Source: an uncultured Lachnospiraceae bacterium (GTDB lineage Bacteria; Bacillota; Clostridia; Lachnospirales; Lachnospiraceae). From it: a stretch of 41,696 nucleotides of DNA. The notes below the pieces were generated by a model, which did not search any database, was not told where the DNA came from, and was given only the letters and a program-made list of their open reading frames with translations. The position numbers and the translations under genes were made by a program. Below, in pieces: positions 1 through 7,948 of the stretch. Where the stretch lies: NCBI GenBank assembly GCA_947566645.1, contig CANOKL010000039.1, positions 1 through 41,696 of the forward strand, read 5' to 3'. Each line of letters starts with the position of its first letter. The stretch's first letter is position 1.

Positions 1-160
1 CACATATATTTCGATGAAAACAATCAGGGGCGCTTTTTATGGAGGTGAAATCCACTGTTTACGGAGACTTAGCCGTGAGGTCTCTCCCGAACGGCTTAGC
101 CGGAGTTAGCAGTTAGTTCACCGGAATATTGCCCCGTTTGAATGAAATATATGATTGCCC
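1..160. other. gene-free left edge
   Basis: I see no supportable gene here. The octamer CTTAGCCG occurs twice (68-75 and 95-102), and GAGGTCTCTCC (77-87) recurs in the terminator stem at 370-380. This suggests degenerate dispersed repeat material rather than coding DNA. Confidence 0.4.
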
Positions 161-298
161 CTTCCTGCGTCCGTCTCCACTCCCTTCCTGTGTCCGTCTC
201 CACTCCCTTCCTGCGTCCGTCTCCACTCCTTTCTTGCGTCCGTCTCCACTCCCTTCCTGCGTCCGTCTCCGCTCCCTTCTTGTGTCCGTCTCCATCCC
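161..298. repeat. 23-bp minisatellite, six tandem units
   Basis: Six consecutive 23-bp units start at 161, 184, 207, 230, 253 and 276, and a degraded seventh begins at 299. The plus-strand unit begins CTTCCTGCGTCCGTCTCC; copies differ by one to three mostly C/T changes. The array is pyrimidine-rich on the plus strand and purine-rich on the minus strand. The 23-base unit is not a multiple of three, so the open frames crossing it cycle through three frames and look like artefacts. It lies downstream of the grdD terminator. Confidence 0.9.
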
Positions 299-333
299 CT
301 TCCTATTTAGCCGCCCATATGATCCCCCCACAT

Positions 334-384
334 AAAAGGAGAAACCTCCGGCAACCTGTCACTGCCTTAGAGGTCTCTCCTTTT
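334..384 (-). terminator. intrinsic terminator after grdD
   Basis: An inverted repeat with 15-base arms (334-348 and 370-384, one mismatch) lies 30 bases past the grdD stop. The minus-strand arm ends in TCCTTTTAT, and on the plus strand the hairpin is followed by six T. It could therefore terminate in both directions. It most likely ends the glycine reductase transcript. Confidence 0.7.
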
Positions 385-413
385 TTAGCATACTTCGGAA
401 TATGAAGCGATAT

Positions 414-1568
414 TTAGCTCATATACCCTGCCTTCTTAAGCTCTTCTTCTGCCTTTGCAAGGTTTGCATCAGATACGCGGACGATTGGTCCGGTACATCC
501 CATGCCGCTCTCTGCATAGATATTGATCTTCCATAATGCCTTGACAGCATCTTCAAGATCCATAACCTCAATACCCGCAATCTGAGCGGTTACAATCTCC
601 TTCGGAGGCTCTTTTACTTCCTCTGCAGCCCCTGCCGGCTTCTGTGCAGCCTTCAGCGCATCCAGAAGCTCCTTAAGGCCTGCCTTCTTTGCTGCTGCGA
701 ATTCTGCTTTTGCAACCTCAAATACCTTGCCTCTTACAAGCTGTCCGGCATAACGGATCGCATTGGCAATTACCGGTGCGCCGCTTGCACGGGATACGAT
801 CATGACGAGCTGCTCATAGCCCTCGCCGATTCCCGGGCCGTAGCCGAATCCTGTAGCCTCGAAGCTTCCGCCTGTGTTGAAGGAGGACAGCATCTTTACC
901 AGGATATTTCCTGTAAGGGAATCTGTTACCATGATGTCTGGTGATGCCTGGAGTACATCATTTCCTCTCATGACACATCCGCCGTCTGCACGTCCGGATT
1001 CTGCAAATGCAATATCATAGCCCTTCTCCTGAAGCTGCTTTAATGCCTTCTCTGTCTGGCGGGCACCGTCAACATTCAGAATACCAACTGTGGGATGTGT
1101 GTTTCCGCATGCCTTTGCAGCAATGATTCCGTAGATTGCATTTTTGATCATGCCCTCAATACGGTCTGTGCTGGAGGTTCCGGTGGTGTTCGCGATGAAC
1201 ATCTCCTTTGCGGTTGCCGGTGTAATGCAGCGTCCGACGGTAGACACACCGATGGGGAATGGGAAGTGCATGGTTACTGCTGCATCCACTTCTCCATTTT
1301 TCAGCATCTCTTCCATACGGTCATGGCCTTCCTCGTCATTTGCCACTTTAATTGTTGTAACACCCTCTGCCTCTAAGGTTCCGATGTAATATACATCAAT
1401 ACCGTCTTTTGCTGCCTCTACAGCTGCTTTCATGGAGTTTTCCTCTCCATGCTCGCTGCCCATACCAGTAAGAGCTACTTTGGGTCTCTTTCCAAAACTT
1501 CCTGTCTCAAGGCCCTGTGCCATCTCCATAAAGGTATCGGCGATCATTCTCTCAATATTATTTGCCAT
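414..1568 (-). CDS. grdD: glycine reductase component C, alpha subunit GrdD
   Basis: With GrdC this subunit forms protein C, which takes the Se-carboxymethyl/ketene intermediate from selenoprotein A and releases acetyl phosphate. The 384-residue product matches the usual GrdD length. The C-terminal motif ESGMGCTGPIV carries Cys358, which corresponds to the cysteine proposed to carry the acetyl thioester in Eubacterium acidaminophilum GrdD. The N-terminal part resembles the PlsX/phosphate acyltransferase fold of the family. I chose the ATG at 1568 over the in-frame GTG at 1574 because the AAGGGGG ribosome site is only 3 bases from the GTG but about 9 from the ATG. It starts 14 bases after the grdC stop, so the pair is cotranscribed. 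It is the last gene of the locus. Confidence 0.95.
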   Translation of the reverse strand: MANNIERMIADTFMEMAQGLETGSFGKRPKVALTGMGSEHGEENSMKAAVEAAKDGIDVYYIGTLEAEGVTTIKVANDEEGHDRMEEMLKNGEVDAAVTMHFPFPIGVSTVGRCITPATAKEMFIANTTGTSSTDRIEGMIKNAIYGIIAAKACGNTHPTVGILNVDGARQTEKALKQLQEKGYDIAFAESGRADGGCVMRGNDVLQASPDIMVTDSLTGNILVKMLSSFNTGGSFEATGFGYGPGIGEGYEQLVMIVSRASGAPVIANAIRYAGQLVRGKVFEVAKAEFAAAKKAGLKELLDALKAAQKPAGAAEEVKEPPKEIVTAQIAGIEVMDLEDAVKALWKINIYAESGMGCTGPIVRVSDANLAKAEEELKKAGYMS

Positions 1569-1582
1569 TGTCACCGTCCCCC

Positions 1583-3121
1583 TTACTCTGCCATCAGGGA
1601 AGCAGCGAAATCTTTCATAGCCTTTGCGATTAATCCTTTTACCTCTTCCTCGGATACACCTGCAGCAGCCTCTGCTTCTGCCTTTGTATTTCCCTGAATT
1701 ACGAAAGATACACCGTCAAATAAGTTGGTCATACGTCCAAGGAACAGACTTCCTTTTCCGATAATCATGGCATTCTTGATCTTTCCTGCAAGGATATCTT
1801 CTCTTGCAAATCCGATATACGGTACGCCTGACGGGATGTGTCCCTGTGTCGGTGCCCAGCCGGTAAGACCGTGGTTGGAGCTGAAGGATGCAAGCTCTTT
1901 TCTGTCAAGCTCTCCGCGCTTAACAGCAAGTGCTGCGATCATCTTGTAGTTTGCCATCGGAACGTCTCCTGCTCCTGCCGGCTTCGTAATATCCGGATTC
2001 TGCATCTCTGGTGAGAATTTGTCGATGTCCGTAATCTTAAGTCCTGCTCTCTCAAGAGGATCTGCTACAAGGCTGCCGATAACATTCTGCGGAGCACTTC
2101 CTGTTCCAACTGTGTGGCGGCCAAGGATGTCCAGGTTGATCTCTGGATTTACTCCGTCATTCTCAGACAGGATCACACAGAAGCCTGCCAGACAGTCCTC
2201 TAAGATCGGAAGACCCTTCTTTACATGGTCTTTGCCGTTCATACCAAGCTTTGCAGTACATCCGCCGGCTGTTACTGCCACGCATTTGTATGCGCCGGAT
2301 TTTACAAGTGCTGCTGCTTCAATAAGTGCATGGGACGGACCTGCACAGAATCCGCGGCTGTCAGAACCTGTTGCATTGTTAAGTCCTGCAATCTCAGCTG
2401 CAGCCTTTGCAAAGTTGCCGCCGCCTCTCTGGTTCATGTCACCGCATGCTTCCTCTGCACAGTCAATGACATACTCAATATCATCCTTGCCGATTCCTGC
2501 ATTTCTTACACCGTATAACAGAGCCAGAACACTTGACGCCTTGCTCATCAGGTTCTCATGCATAACATGTGCGGATAAGTTCACATCAATATCATGTGCT
2601 CTCTTTACACATGCCACAAGCTTGCCTGCAACATAGATTCCCTCTGCATGTTCGTCATTGACCGCTGCCTCGATCTCGGAAAGCTCTACACCTTCTTCCA
2701 CTCTTGCCACGATCTCTTCTGTGATAATCGGATCTGCCGCAAATGCTTCCTTATGCGCACTTACGAATTCCTTATCTATCTTAACAACCTCAAACTGGTC
2801 ACATGCCTGAACTAAAAGGATGAATTCCTCCTCTGGCATGATCTCGCCGTATTTTCCATATCTTTCAGCACCCTCTTTTACCTTGTCATAGTATGGGAAC
2901 TCCACACCTGCAAGATCATCCGGGGCAGCATTTCCAATGTATACCTGGTTCGGCCAGTAATTCACACACTCTTCATAAGAACGGAGATGTCCCTCCAGCT
3001 CTTTTAAATATTCAGACTCCGGATTCACGATTCTCTCGGTTGTCTGGGTTGTTCCATTATATACCACCATCTGCGGTGTATGTGCAAGCACATAGCTGGC
3101 ACCTTTAATTACACTGTTCAT
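1583..3121 (-). CDS. grdC: glycine reductase component C, beta subunit GrdC
   Basis: This is the beta subunit of protein C of glycine reductase, a thiolase/FabH-like protein that works with GrdD to convert the protein A-bound acetyl group and phosphate to acetyl phosphate. The product starts MNSVIKGASYVLAHTPQMV, matching the family's conserved N terminus. FCAGPSHALIEAAALVKSGA and AGGCTAKLGMNGKDH are typical of the synthase-like core. The frame opens ten codons earlier at 3151, but the start at 3121 has AAAGGTGG at a suitable distance and matches the family N terminus. Length is 512 residues. It is separated from grdA by about 100 bases containing a stable hairpin, so GrdA and GrdC levels may be uncoupled. 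Confidence 0.95.
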   Translation of the reverse strand: MNSVIKGASYVLAHTPQMVVYNGTTQTTERIVNPESEYLKELEGHLRSYEECVNYWPNQVYIGNAAPDDLAGVEFPYYDKVKEGAERYGKYGEIMPEEEFILLVQACDQFEVVKIDKEFVSAHKEAFAADPIITEEIVARVEEGVELSEIEAAVNDEHAEGIYVAGKLVACVKRAHDIDVNLSAHVMHENLMSKASSVLALLYGVRNAGIGKDDIEYVIDCAEEACGDMNQRGGGNFAKAAAEIAGLNNATGSDSRGFCAGPSHALIEAAALVKSGAYKCVAVTAGGCTAKLGMNGKDHVKKGLPILEDCLAGFCVILSENDGVNPEINLDILGRHTVGTGSAPQNVIGSLVADPLERAGLKITDIDKFSPEMQNPDITKPAGAGDVPMANYKMIAALAVKRGELDRKELASFSSNHGLTGWAPTQGHIPSGVPYIGFAREDILAGKIKNAMIIGKGSLFLGRMTNLFDGVSFVIQGNTKAEAEAAAGVSEEEVKGLIAKAMKDFAASLMAE

Positions 3122-3169
3122 TGCTTTATTTACCACCTTTCTCTTCTTCATAACGAAGGGTTCAAAACA

Positions 3170-3204
3170 GGCAGACCCCCGGTGGGGACACCTATGGGCC
3201 TGCC
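3170..3204 (-). promoter_or_regulatory. hairpin in the grdA-grdC gap
   Basis: Arms GGCAGACCC (3170-3178) and GGGCCTGCC (3196-3204) pair with one G-U wobble in the RNA. A further small stem can form inside. On the minus strand the hairpin is followed by TGTTTTG, a weak U-tract, so this could be a leaky terminator or processing/stabilising element that gives more grdA than grdCD message. The stronger T6 tract is on the plus-strand side, where there is no gene to terminate. Confidence 0.45.
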
Positions 3205-3226
3205 CCTTTTTTATCTTGCAACTATC

Positions 3227-3700
3227 TTATAAATACTTGCAAAATTCATCTCTGATAGAGCTCATCTCGCCAACGATATCGTCAACATCAAGTACCATCT
3301 CCATCATACTTACCTGTTCATCATAAACAGCCTCGTCAAACTCTTCTTTCATCTCTGGTTCACATACGTGATATACCGTGAGTCCAAGCTGGACCCCTGT
3401 CAATGGACCTGCGAATGTCGGATCACCTGCTGTAACAGTCTCAGCTGCAAGACCTGCAGCTTCGCCTTCTGCTGCACCAAGAACTACTACTAAGTTCTCT
3501 GCGCCATATTCGTCAGCAAAATCCTTTACTCTCTTCTGATTCTCAAGATCCATTGCGCCTGCGCTCGTTCAGACGAAACATTCCGTTGATGAAAATACTA
3601 CTTCTGCACCGGCTGTCTGCACACACTCTGCAATCGCCGGTCCTGGAATACCATCACGGTCTCCGATAATTATTGCTTTTTTCCCTTCTAAAATAGCCAT
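3227..3700 (-). CDS. grdA: glycine reductase selenoprotein A, GrdA (in-frame UGA = Sec44)
   Basis: This small selenoprotein receives the carboxymethyl group from protein B and is re-reduced by thioredoxin. A plain translation stops at TGA (3569-3571) and shows only a 108-residue fragment from 3553. Reading the TGA as selenocysteine gives 157 residues from the ATG at 3700, with the hallmark motif [15 protein letters not shown] and Sec at position 44, as in known GrdA proteins. The start follows AGAAAGGAG. The rest ([33 protein letters not shown]) is typical of the family. The gene follows trxA by 60 bases and precedes grdC. It is not a pseudogene. A SelB/SelC system elsewhere in the genome is required; none is in this window. 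Confidence 0.97.
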
Positions 3701-3760
3701 AATTATGCTTTCTCCTTTCTATGTGGTAAAAAACATGTGATTTATGATCAGAGGTATATC

Positions 3761-4078
3761 TTAGATATACTTCTTAATCATCGCTTCAATACTCTCCGGT
3801 GTTGCTGCTTCCTTTACAACCTCTTCGATCTTCTCTCCGTCCTTGTAAATTGCCATAACCGGAAGGCCAAGAATCTTCTGGCCGATTGCCAGACGACGTG
3901 CCTTTGTTGTGTTCAGAGATGTGAACTTCATCTTATCTCCGTAAGTGTCGGCAAATTCATGTACCTTCGGCATAAGTGCCTGGCAGGGCACACATCCGTC
4001 ACCATAGAAGTCTACAAATACATAGCCCTCTGCCTCCAGAACCTCGCTCTGGAATGTGTTCTTATCTACATCAATCAT
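3761..4078 (-). CDS. trxA: glycine-reductase-type thioredoxin
   Basis: Thioredoxin that carries electrons from TrxB to selenoprotein A. The active site is GCVPC (Cys29, Cys32) instead of the usual WCGPC; this variant is known from thioredoxins of glycine-reducing clostridia. Other conserved parts are FVDFYGDG, ARRLAIGQKILGLPVMAIY with the cis-proline, and the C-terminal helix, for 105 residues. The open frame extends to 4132, but AGGAGG at 4088-4093 directly abuts the ATG at 4087 and sits 9 bases from the ATG at 4078, which I prefer. The extension would also run into the promoter and operator region. A strong promoter lies just upstream. Confidence 0.93.
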   Translation of the reverse strand: MIDVDKNTFQSEVLEAEGYVFVDFYGDGCVPCQALMPKVHEFADTYGDKMKFTSLNTTKARRLAIGQKILGLPVMAIYKDGEKIEEVVKEAATPESIEAMIKKYI

Positions 4079-4124
4079 TTCGCTCATCCTCCTTTTTATT
4101 TTGGAAACCTTGTAAACGGCTTCT

Positions 4125-4178
4125 ATAAGCACGCTTACCGCTTGTCTACATTATATAGATAAGCATGCTTATTGTCAA
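4125..4178 (-). promoter_or_regulatory. consensus promoter with two operator-like palindromes before trxA
   Basis: On the minus strand, TTGACA (4178-4173), a 17-base spacer and TATAAT (4155-4150) match the housekeeping consensus exactly. The spacer contains the perfect 14-base palindrome ATAAGCATGCTTAT (4159-4172) abutting the -35 box. A near copy, ATAAGCACGCTTAC (4125-4138), starts 34 bases downstream, just past the predicted start point near 4143. Two copies flanking the start point suggest a repressor-controlled promoter for trxA-grdA-grdC-grdD. The regulator is not identified. Confidence 0.8.
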
Positions 4179-4205
4179 TTATTTCTCGCAAAATTATCTT
4201 CCATT

Positions 4206-5150
4206 CTAGAAGTAATCGGACATGCTTCTCTCAACCTGTACAGCTGCGATTGCTCCGTCTGCTGCTGCGGTTACTACCTGTCTTAAGCTCTTGATGCGGA
4301 CATCGCCTGCTGCATATACGCCAGGAATATTAGTATGCATATCCTCGTCTGTCTTGATATAGCCGCGCTCGTCCATATCAATGATTCCTTCAAAGACCTT
4401 GGAGTTCGGGATTGTTCCGATGAATCCAAAGAGACCGAACATTCCGTCGTCCTCATCTGCAACAACCTTTGTAATCTCGCCTGTCTTAACATTCTTAACC
4501 GTCATCTCAGAAAGAATCTCATCTCCGCCAAGCTCCTCAACTACAGAATCCCACATAAACTCAAGCTTCGGATTCTTAAATGCCTTCTCCTGAATGGACT
4601 TCGCTGCACGGAGCTCATTTCTTCTGTGGATCAGCGTTACTTTTCTTGCAAACTTTGTAAGATACATCGCTTCCTCAACTGCAGAATCGCCGCCGCCTAC
4701 TACATACACCTCAAAGTCCTCAAAGAAGTTTGCATCACAGGTTGCACAATAGGACACACCCTTGCCCATGTACTCTGCTTCACCTTTACATCCAATCGGT
4801 CTTGCGTGAGCACCTGTTGCAATGATTACATTCTTGCCCTGGTATTCAGCCTTTGCGCTCTTAAGCACCTTTACCTCACCCTCAAGAGATGCTTCTGTAA
4901 TTGTGTCAGAAACACGCTCAGCGCCAAACTTTGCAGCCTGCTCTGTCATCCTTGCAATCAGAGACGGTCCGGACTCGCCTTCTACAGTCTGTCCAGGATA
5001 GTTTTCAATCTCATCCGTGATTGCAATCTGTCCGCCGTCCTGTCCCTTTTCAATAATCAGAACCGAAAGACGGCTTCTTCCTGCGTACAGTCCTGCCGCC
5101 AGACCGGCAGGACCTGCACCCAGGACAATTACGTCATAAATTTTGCTCAT
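4206..5150 (-). CDS. trxB: thioredoxin reductase (glycine reductase associated)
   Basis: FAD-dependent reductase that reduces TrxA with NAD(P)H. The 314-residue length is normal. The FAD site GAGPAGLAAGLYAGR lies near residue 11, the redox motif CATC at 135-138, the nucleotide-binding GGGDSAVEEA near 152, and the second FAD motif GVYAAGDVR near the C terminus. The ATG at 5150 follows AAGGAG. It sits between grdB and trxA, the usual place in grd loci, which assigns it to electron delivery to GrdA. It seems to have its own promoter upstream and the consensus trxA promoter downstream. Confidence 0.95.
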   Translation of the reverse strand: MSKIYDVIVLGAGPAGLAAGLYAGRSRLSVLIIEKGQDGGQIAITDEIENYPGQTVEGESGPSLIARMTEQAAKFGAERVSDTITEASLEGEVKVLKSAKAEYQGKNVIIATGAHARPIGCKGEAEYMGKGVSYCATCDANFFEDFEVYVVGGGDSAVEEAMYLTKFARKVTLIHRRNELRAAKSIQEKAFKNPKLEFMWDSVVEELGGDEILSEMTVKNVKTGEITKVVADEDDGMFGLFGFIGTIPNSKVFEGIIDMDERGYIKTDEDMHTNIPGVYAAGDVRIKSLRQVVTAAADGAIAAVQVERSMSDYF

Positions 5151-5175
5151 AACGTTAATTCTCCTTTTTCTTCAA

Positions 5176-5214
5176 TATAGTATAATCTTATACTATATTA
5201 TATCATTTTTTCAA
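5176..5214 (-). promoter_or_regulatory. probable trxB promoter overlapped by a palindrome
   Basis: On the minus strand, TTGAAA (5214-5209), a 16-base spacer and TATAAG (5192-5187) form a plausible promoter. A perfect inverted repeat, TATAGTATAA (5176-5185) and TTATACTATA (5188-5197), covers the -10 box with a 2-base centre. It may be an operator, though AT-rich palindromes are common in such DNA. Confidence 0.5.
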
Positions 5215-5218
5215 ATTA

Positions 5219-5271
5219 TCTGGAATGTGTTGTATGCACACAAATTCCAGAATCTGTTCAATATCTGAACA
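5219..5271 (-). terminator. inverted repeats after grdB, possible terminator
   Basis: TCTGGAAT (5219-5226) pairs with ATTCCAGA (5244-5251), and the stem can extend by three G-C/T-A pairs. A second palindrome, TGTTCA/TGAACA (5255-5271), abuts the grdB stop codon. On the minus strand the larger hairpin is followed by TAATTTG, a poor U-tract. It may be a weak terminator or a 3' stabilising structure between grdB and the trxB promoter. Confidence 0.4.
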
Positions 5272-6582
5272 TTAATCAAAAATTGTCTGTCCGTCAACCT
5301 CTGTTGCGAGAGCCTCTAATGCTTTCTCAACAATACCGCGACGGAGTTTCTTCTCCTCATCCTTATCCAGTGCCGGATTTCCAAGCGGATGTGGAATTGC
5401 AATAGCCGGAACGATTCTGTTCGCACCAACTGTCATAGAAATAGGAGTTACTGTACATACATGCACAACAGGGATTCCTGCTCTCTCTACTTCTTTTACC
5501 ATCGTTGCACCGCAACGAGTACAGGTACCTCATGTGGAGGTGAGGATTACTGCGTCAACGCCGTCATCTTTAAGCTTCTTTGAGAATTCCTCTGCAAAAG
5601 CTTTTGAGGATGCTACGGCTGTACCATTACCTGTTGTTGTATAGAACAGGTGGTGTAATTCCCCAATCTTTCCTTCCTTCTCCAGATCACGAAGCACGTC
5701 AACCGGAAGTACGCGGTCAGAGTCTTCATTTGCATATACCGGATCGTATCCGCCGTGTGCTGTCTCGTATGTCTCTTCTGTCAGATCCATAACACCTGCA
5801 ATATCATACTCGCCGTAGTGTGAAGCACTGGAGCTTTCGATGTGGTCCGGATTTCCCTTTGGAACAATACCGCCGGAAGTAACAAGAGCGATCTTTGCAT
5901 GTGCAAGATCCTTCACAGCCGGATTCGGATCAACTCTGTCGAAATCAGGCATCGGGAACTCTGTCTCAAACGGCTTGTCATTTAACTTCTTGATGAGCAT
6001 CTTTACTGCACGAAGAGATCCTCTCTCCTTCTCGAAGAAGTTCACACGCACGCCGTTCGGGATATAGCCTTCTTCTGAAGACGCGCCGATCTTATCGCCT
6101 CTTCCAACCTTAACAGCTAATGGCGCCAGCTTTTTCACTGCGTCTCTCATACCAGCAGCGCTGTTCTTTGTGGACACGATATAAACCTTTGTCTTAAACA
6201 TATCAGCGCCCGGGTTCTCTATATACATACCTGTAACAGCCGGGATGCCAAGCTCTTCCTGAACTGCGTCTGCGATGGTACCGCAGGCAACACCGTAACG
6301 TCCTGCATTGAATGCCGGGCCTGCCACGAATACATCCGGAGCCTGCTCCTTCACCCATGCAAGGATGTCTGCCTTTGCCTTCTCAAGGTTCTCATTGAAA
6401 TATGAGTCACCGCAAATAATTGTAGCAATAATCTCAGCGTCATCGCCGAACTGCTGTGTAAGTGCCATACCCGGTCCAACGACCTCTCCTACGCGGAGCT
6501 CTGCCGGATAATCTGCTTTCTCTTCTCCACCAATCTGTGCAAAGAACTGATTGATGTAATGAACAACTTTTAATTTAGCCAT
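5272..6582 (-). CDS. grdB: glycine reductase selenoprotein B subunit GrdB (in-frame UGA = Sec351)
   Basis: Selenoprotein subunit of substrate-specific protein B. It attacks the Schiff base formed between glycine and the pyruvoyl group of GrdE and passes the carboxymethyl group to GrdA. Translation is broken by TGA at 5530-5532. Reading it as selenocysteine joins a 350-residue part to the rest and gives 436 residues, the family's usual length. The site reads ILTSTUGTCTRCGATM, the UxxCxxC motif of GrdB (Sec351, Cys354, Cys357). The ATG follows AAGGAGGATAAGAAC. A hairpin suitable as a SECIS element lies just after the UGA. The start is 17 bases after the grdE stop, so the two are cotranscribed. 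Confidence 0.97.
5503..5517 (-). promoter_or_regulatory. SECIS-like hairpin in grdB
   Basis: On the minus strand, 12 bases past the UGA, CGTTGC and GCAACG form a perfect six-pair stem with a GGT loop. The GU in the apical loop at this distance resembles what SelB recognises in bacterial SECIS elements. No equally clear hairpin follows the grdA UGA. Confidence 0.6.
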
Positions 6583-6599
6583 GTTCTTATCCTCCCTTC

Positions 6600-7880
6600 C
6601 TATCTTGCACTCAGCTTGTTGAAACCAGTCTCATTTGTTGCACCTGTAAGTACCTGGAGCTCAACCTCAAGAGATCCGTCCTCGCGGAGTGTCTCCTCAC
6701 TTGCACCTGCAATCTTTGTTACATAATCTAAAGTTCCAATTACCTTGTCAAGTTTTGGCAGGATAATTACCTGGTTCGCATTACCGCCTGTTACTACTGC
6801 GTCTGCAGCCGGATCAGAGTCAGCCAGTGACTGGGACTTTCCGTCACGTCCTGCATACTCATCTGTAATAATAACAGTCTTAACGCCCTCAGCCTCAATC
6901 TTCTTGCAGTTCATAATCAAGTCTGTATCCGGGTTACCGAAACCTTCCTGAGATACGATAACACCGTCAAGGTCTAACATCTTGCAGATCTTTGCTGTCC
7001 AGTCAGAGGAACGCTGCTTGTCCGCAAGATATACATTCTCATTTGTAATGATGTGGCATACAAAGTTGAATGTCTTTCCGTGCTGCTCGAACATATCGTG
7101 AACAACCGGGTTATTGAGATGTACATAGGTCGGGTTCTTATCACATGCGGATACACAGTTACCGGACACGATAGCGCCGTCCATAATCTCGGTAGGACTC
7201 ATGATTGTAGGAACGATCTTCTTTGCATCCACGCCGTATACATAGGTATCGTGAAGAAGTCCCTGGCTCTGGAGCATCTGTACATATGCAACTCTCGGAA
7301 GGTTCGGGTATTTCTCCATGCCCTCTTTAATCGTACATGTCTCATATACTTTCGTCTCATCCGGAGTAAGCTCGCGTGCCAGTTCTCCAAGATATACTGC
7401 AACTCTGAAGCCTGCAAAACGAACAGCCTTCTCATAGTCATGCTGCTTAATGCCATCTACAGGCTCACATACCATAACCAGATTCAGAGTCTTGGAAAAC
7501 GGTGTGTAATCAGCGCCAGGACCTGTCATATCAATGATACCTTCCTGGAATCCCACGATCTTGCCGGCTGTAACTACTGCCATACCCTTCAGGGCATAAG
7601 TTTTTCCTTCACCAACAGTGTCTACCTTAGCGATTACGCCCGGGAAGATTCCTCCTCTTCCTTCTACCTTAACTCTTGGTTCAATGACATCCTTAACTGG
7701 CGTGATCCTTACAGACTCACCTGGCTTTGCAATATCAAATGATACGCTCTTAATCTTTTCGTCCTCAAGAGCAACCGCTTTTACGGCCTCTTCAGATACA
7801 TAAAGGATACCGTCTTCAATCTTAGACTCAGCCGCGAACTGAATATCCTTAATGTAAATGTGTCCCATTTCTAATCTCAC
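6600..7880 (-). CDS. grdE: glycine reductase protein B pyruvoyl proprotein GrdE
   Basis: Proprotein that cleaves itself into two subunits, one with an N-terminal pyruvoyl group that binds glycine. With GrdB it forms protein B. Using the GTG at 7880 (product MRLEMGHIYIKDIQF) gives 426 residues, the known family size, with AAGGAGGG about 8 bases upstream. The frame is open to 7955, but that would add 25 unrelated residues and overlap grdX. The site SGNCVSACDKN places Cys242 after Asn241, fitting the Asn-Cys cleavage and pyruvoyl-forming site described for GrdE. It is followed by grdB after 17 bases and preceded by grdX. Confidence 0.95.
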   Translation of the reverse strand: MRLEMGHIYIKDIQFAAESKIEDGILYVSEEAVKAVALEDEKIKSVSFDIAKPGESVRITPVKDVIEPRVKVEGRGGIFPGVIAKVDTVGEGKTYALKGMAVVTAGKIVGFQEGIIDMTGPGADYTPFSKTLNLVMVCEPVDGIKQHDYEKAVRFAGFRVAVYLGELARELTPDETKVYETCTIKEGMEKYPNLPRVAYVQMLQSQGLLHDTYVYGVDAKKIVPTIMSPTEIMDGAIVSGNCVSACDKNPTYVHLNNPVVHDMFEQHGKTFNFVCHIITNENVYLADKQRSSDWTAKICKMLDLDGVIVSQEGFGNPDTDLIMNCKKIEAEGVKTVIITDEYAGRDGKSQSLADSDPAADAVVTGGNANQVIILPKLDKVIGTLDYVTKIAGASEETLREDGSLEVELQVLTGATNETGFNKLSAR

Positions 7881-7948
7881 TTTTGGTTCCCTCCTTAAAA
7901 TATTGATATTATTGTTTAAAGCTGCAACGCTTTTACAACCCCAATGAC

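Noticed and set aside
161..298. CRISPR array
   Set aside because: Units are contiguous 23-mers with no spacers, and no cas genes are nearby.
113..405. Overlapping open frames on both strands through the 23-bp repeat
   Set aside because: The frames are open only because the repeat lacks stops; there is no good ribosome site or recognisable domain, and the unit length is not a multiple of three.
2019..2636. Long plus-strand ORF opposite grdC, and similar long shadows (28945-30087 opposite carB, 17174-18115 opposite DUF5717)
   Set aside because: They mirror conserved minus-strand genes in the antisense frame and show no recognisable protein features.
3530..3568. Clear SECIS hairpin after the grdA UGA
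   Set aside because: Only a 3-4 pair GCG/CGC stem is visible by eye; too weak to list as a feature.
3227..3700. grdA as a frameshifted pseudogene or a short 108-residue gene
   Set aside because: A single in-frame TGA sits exactly at the known Sec44 position within a conserved motif, and a good start lies upstream.
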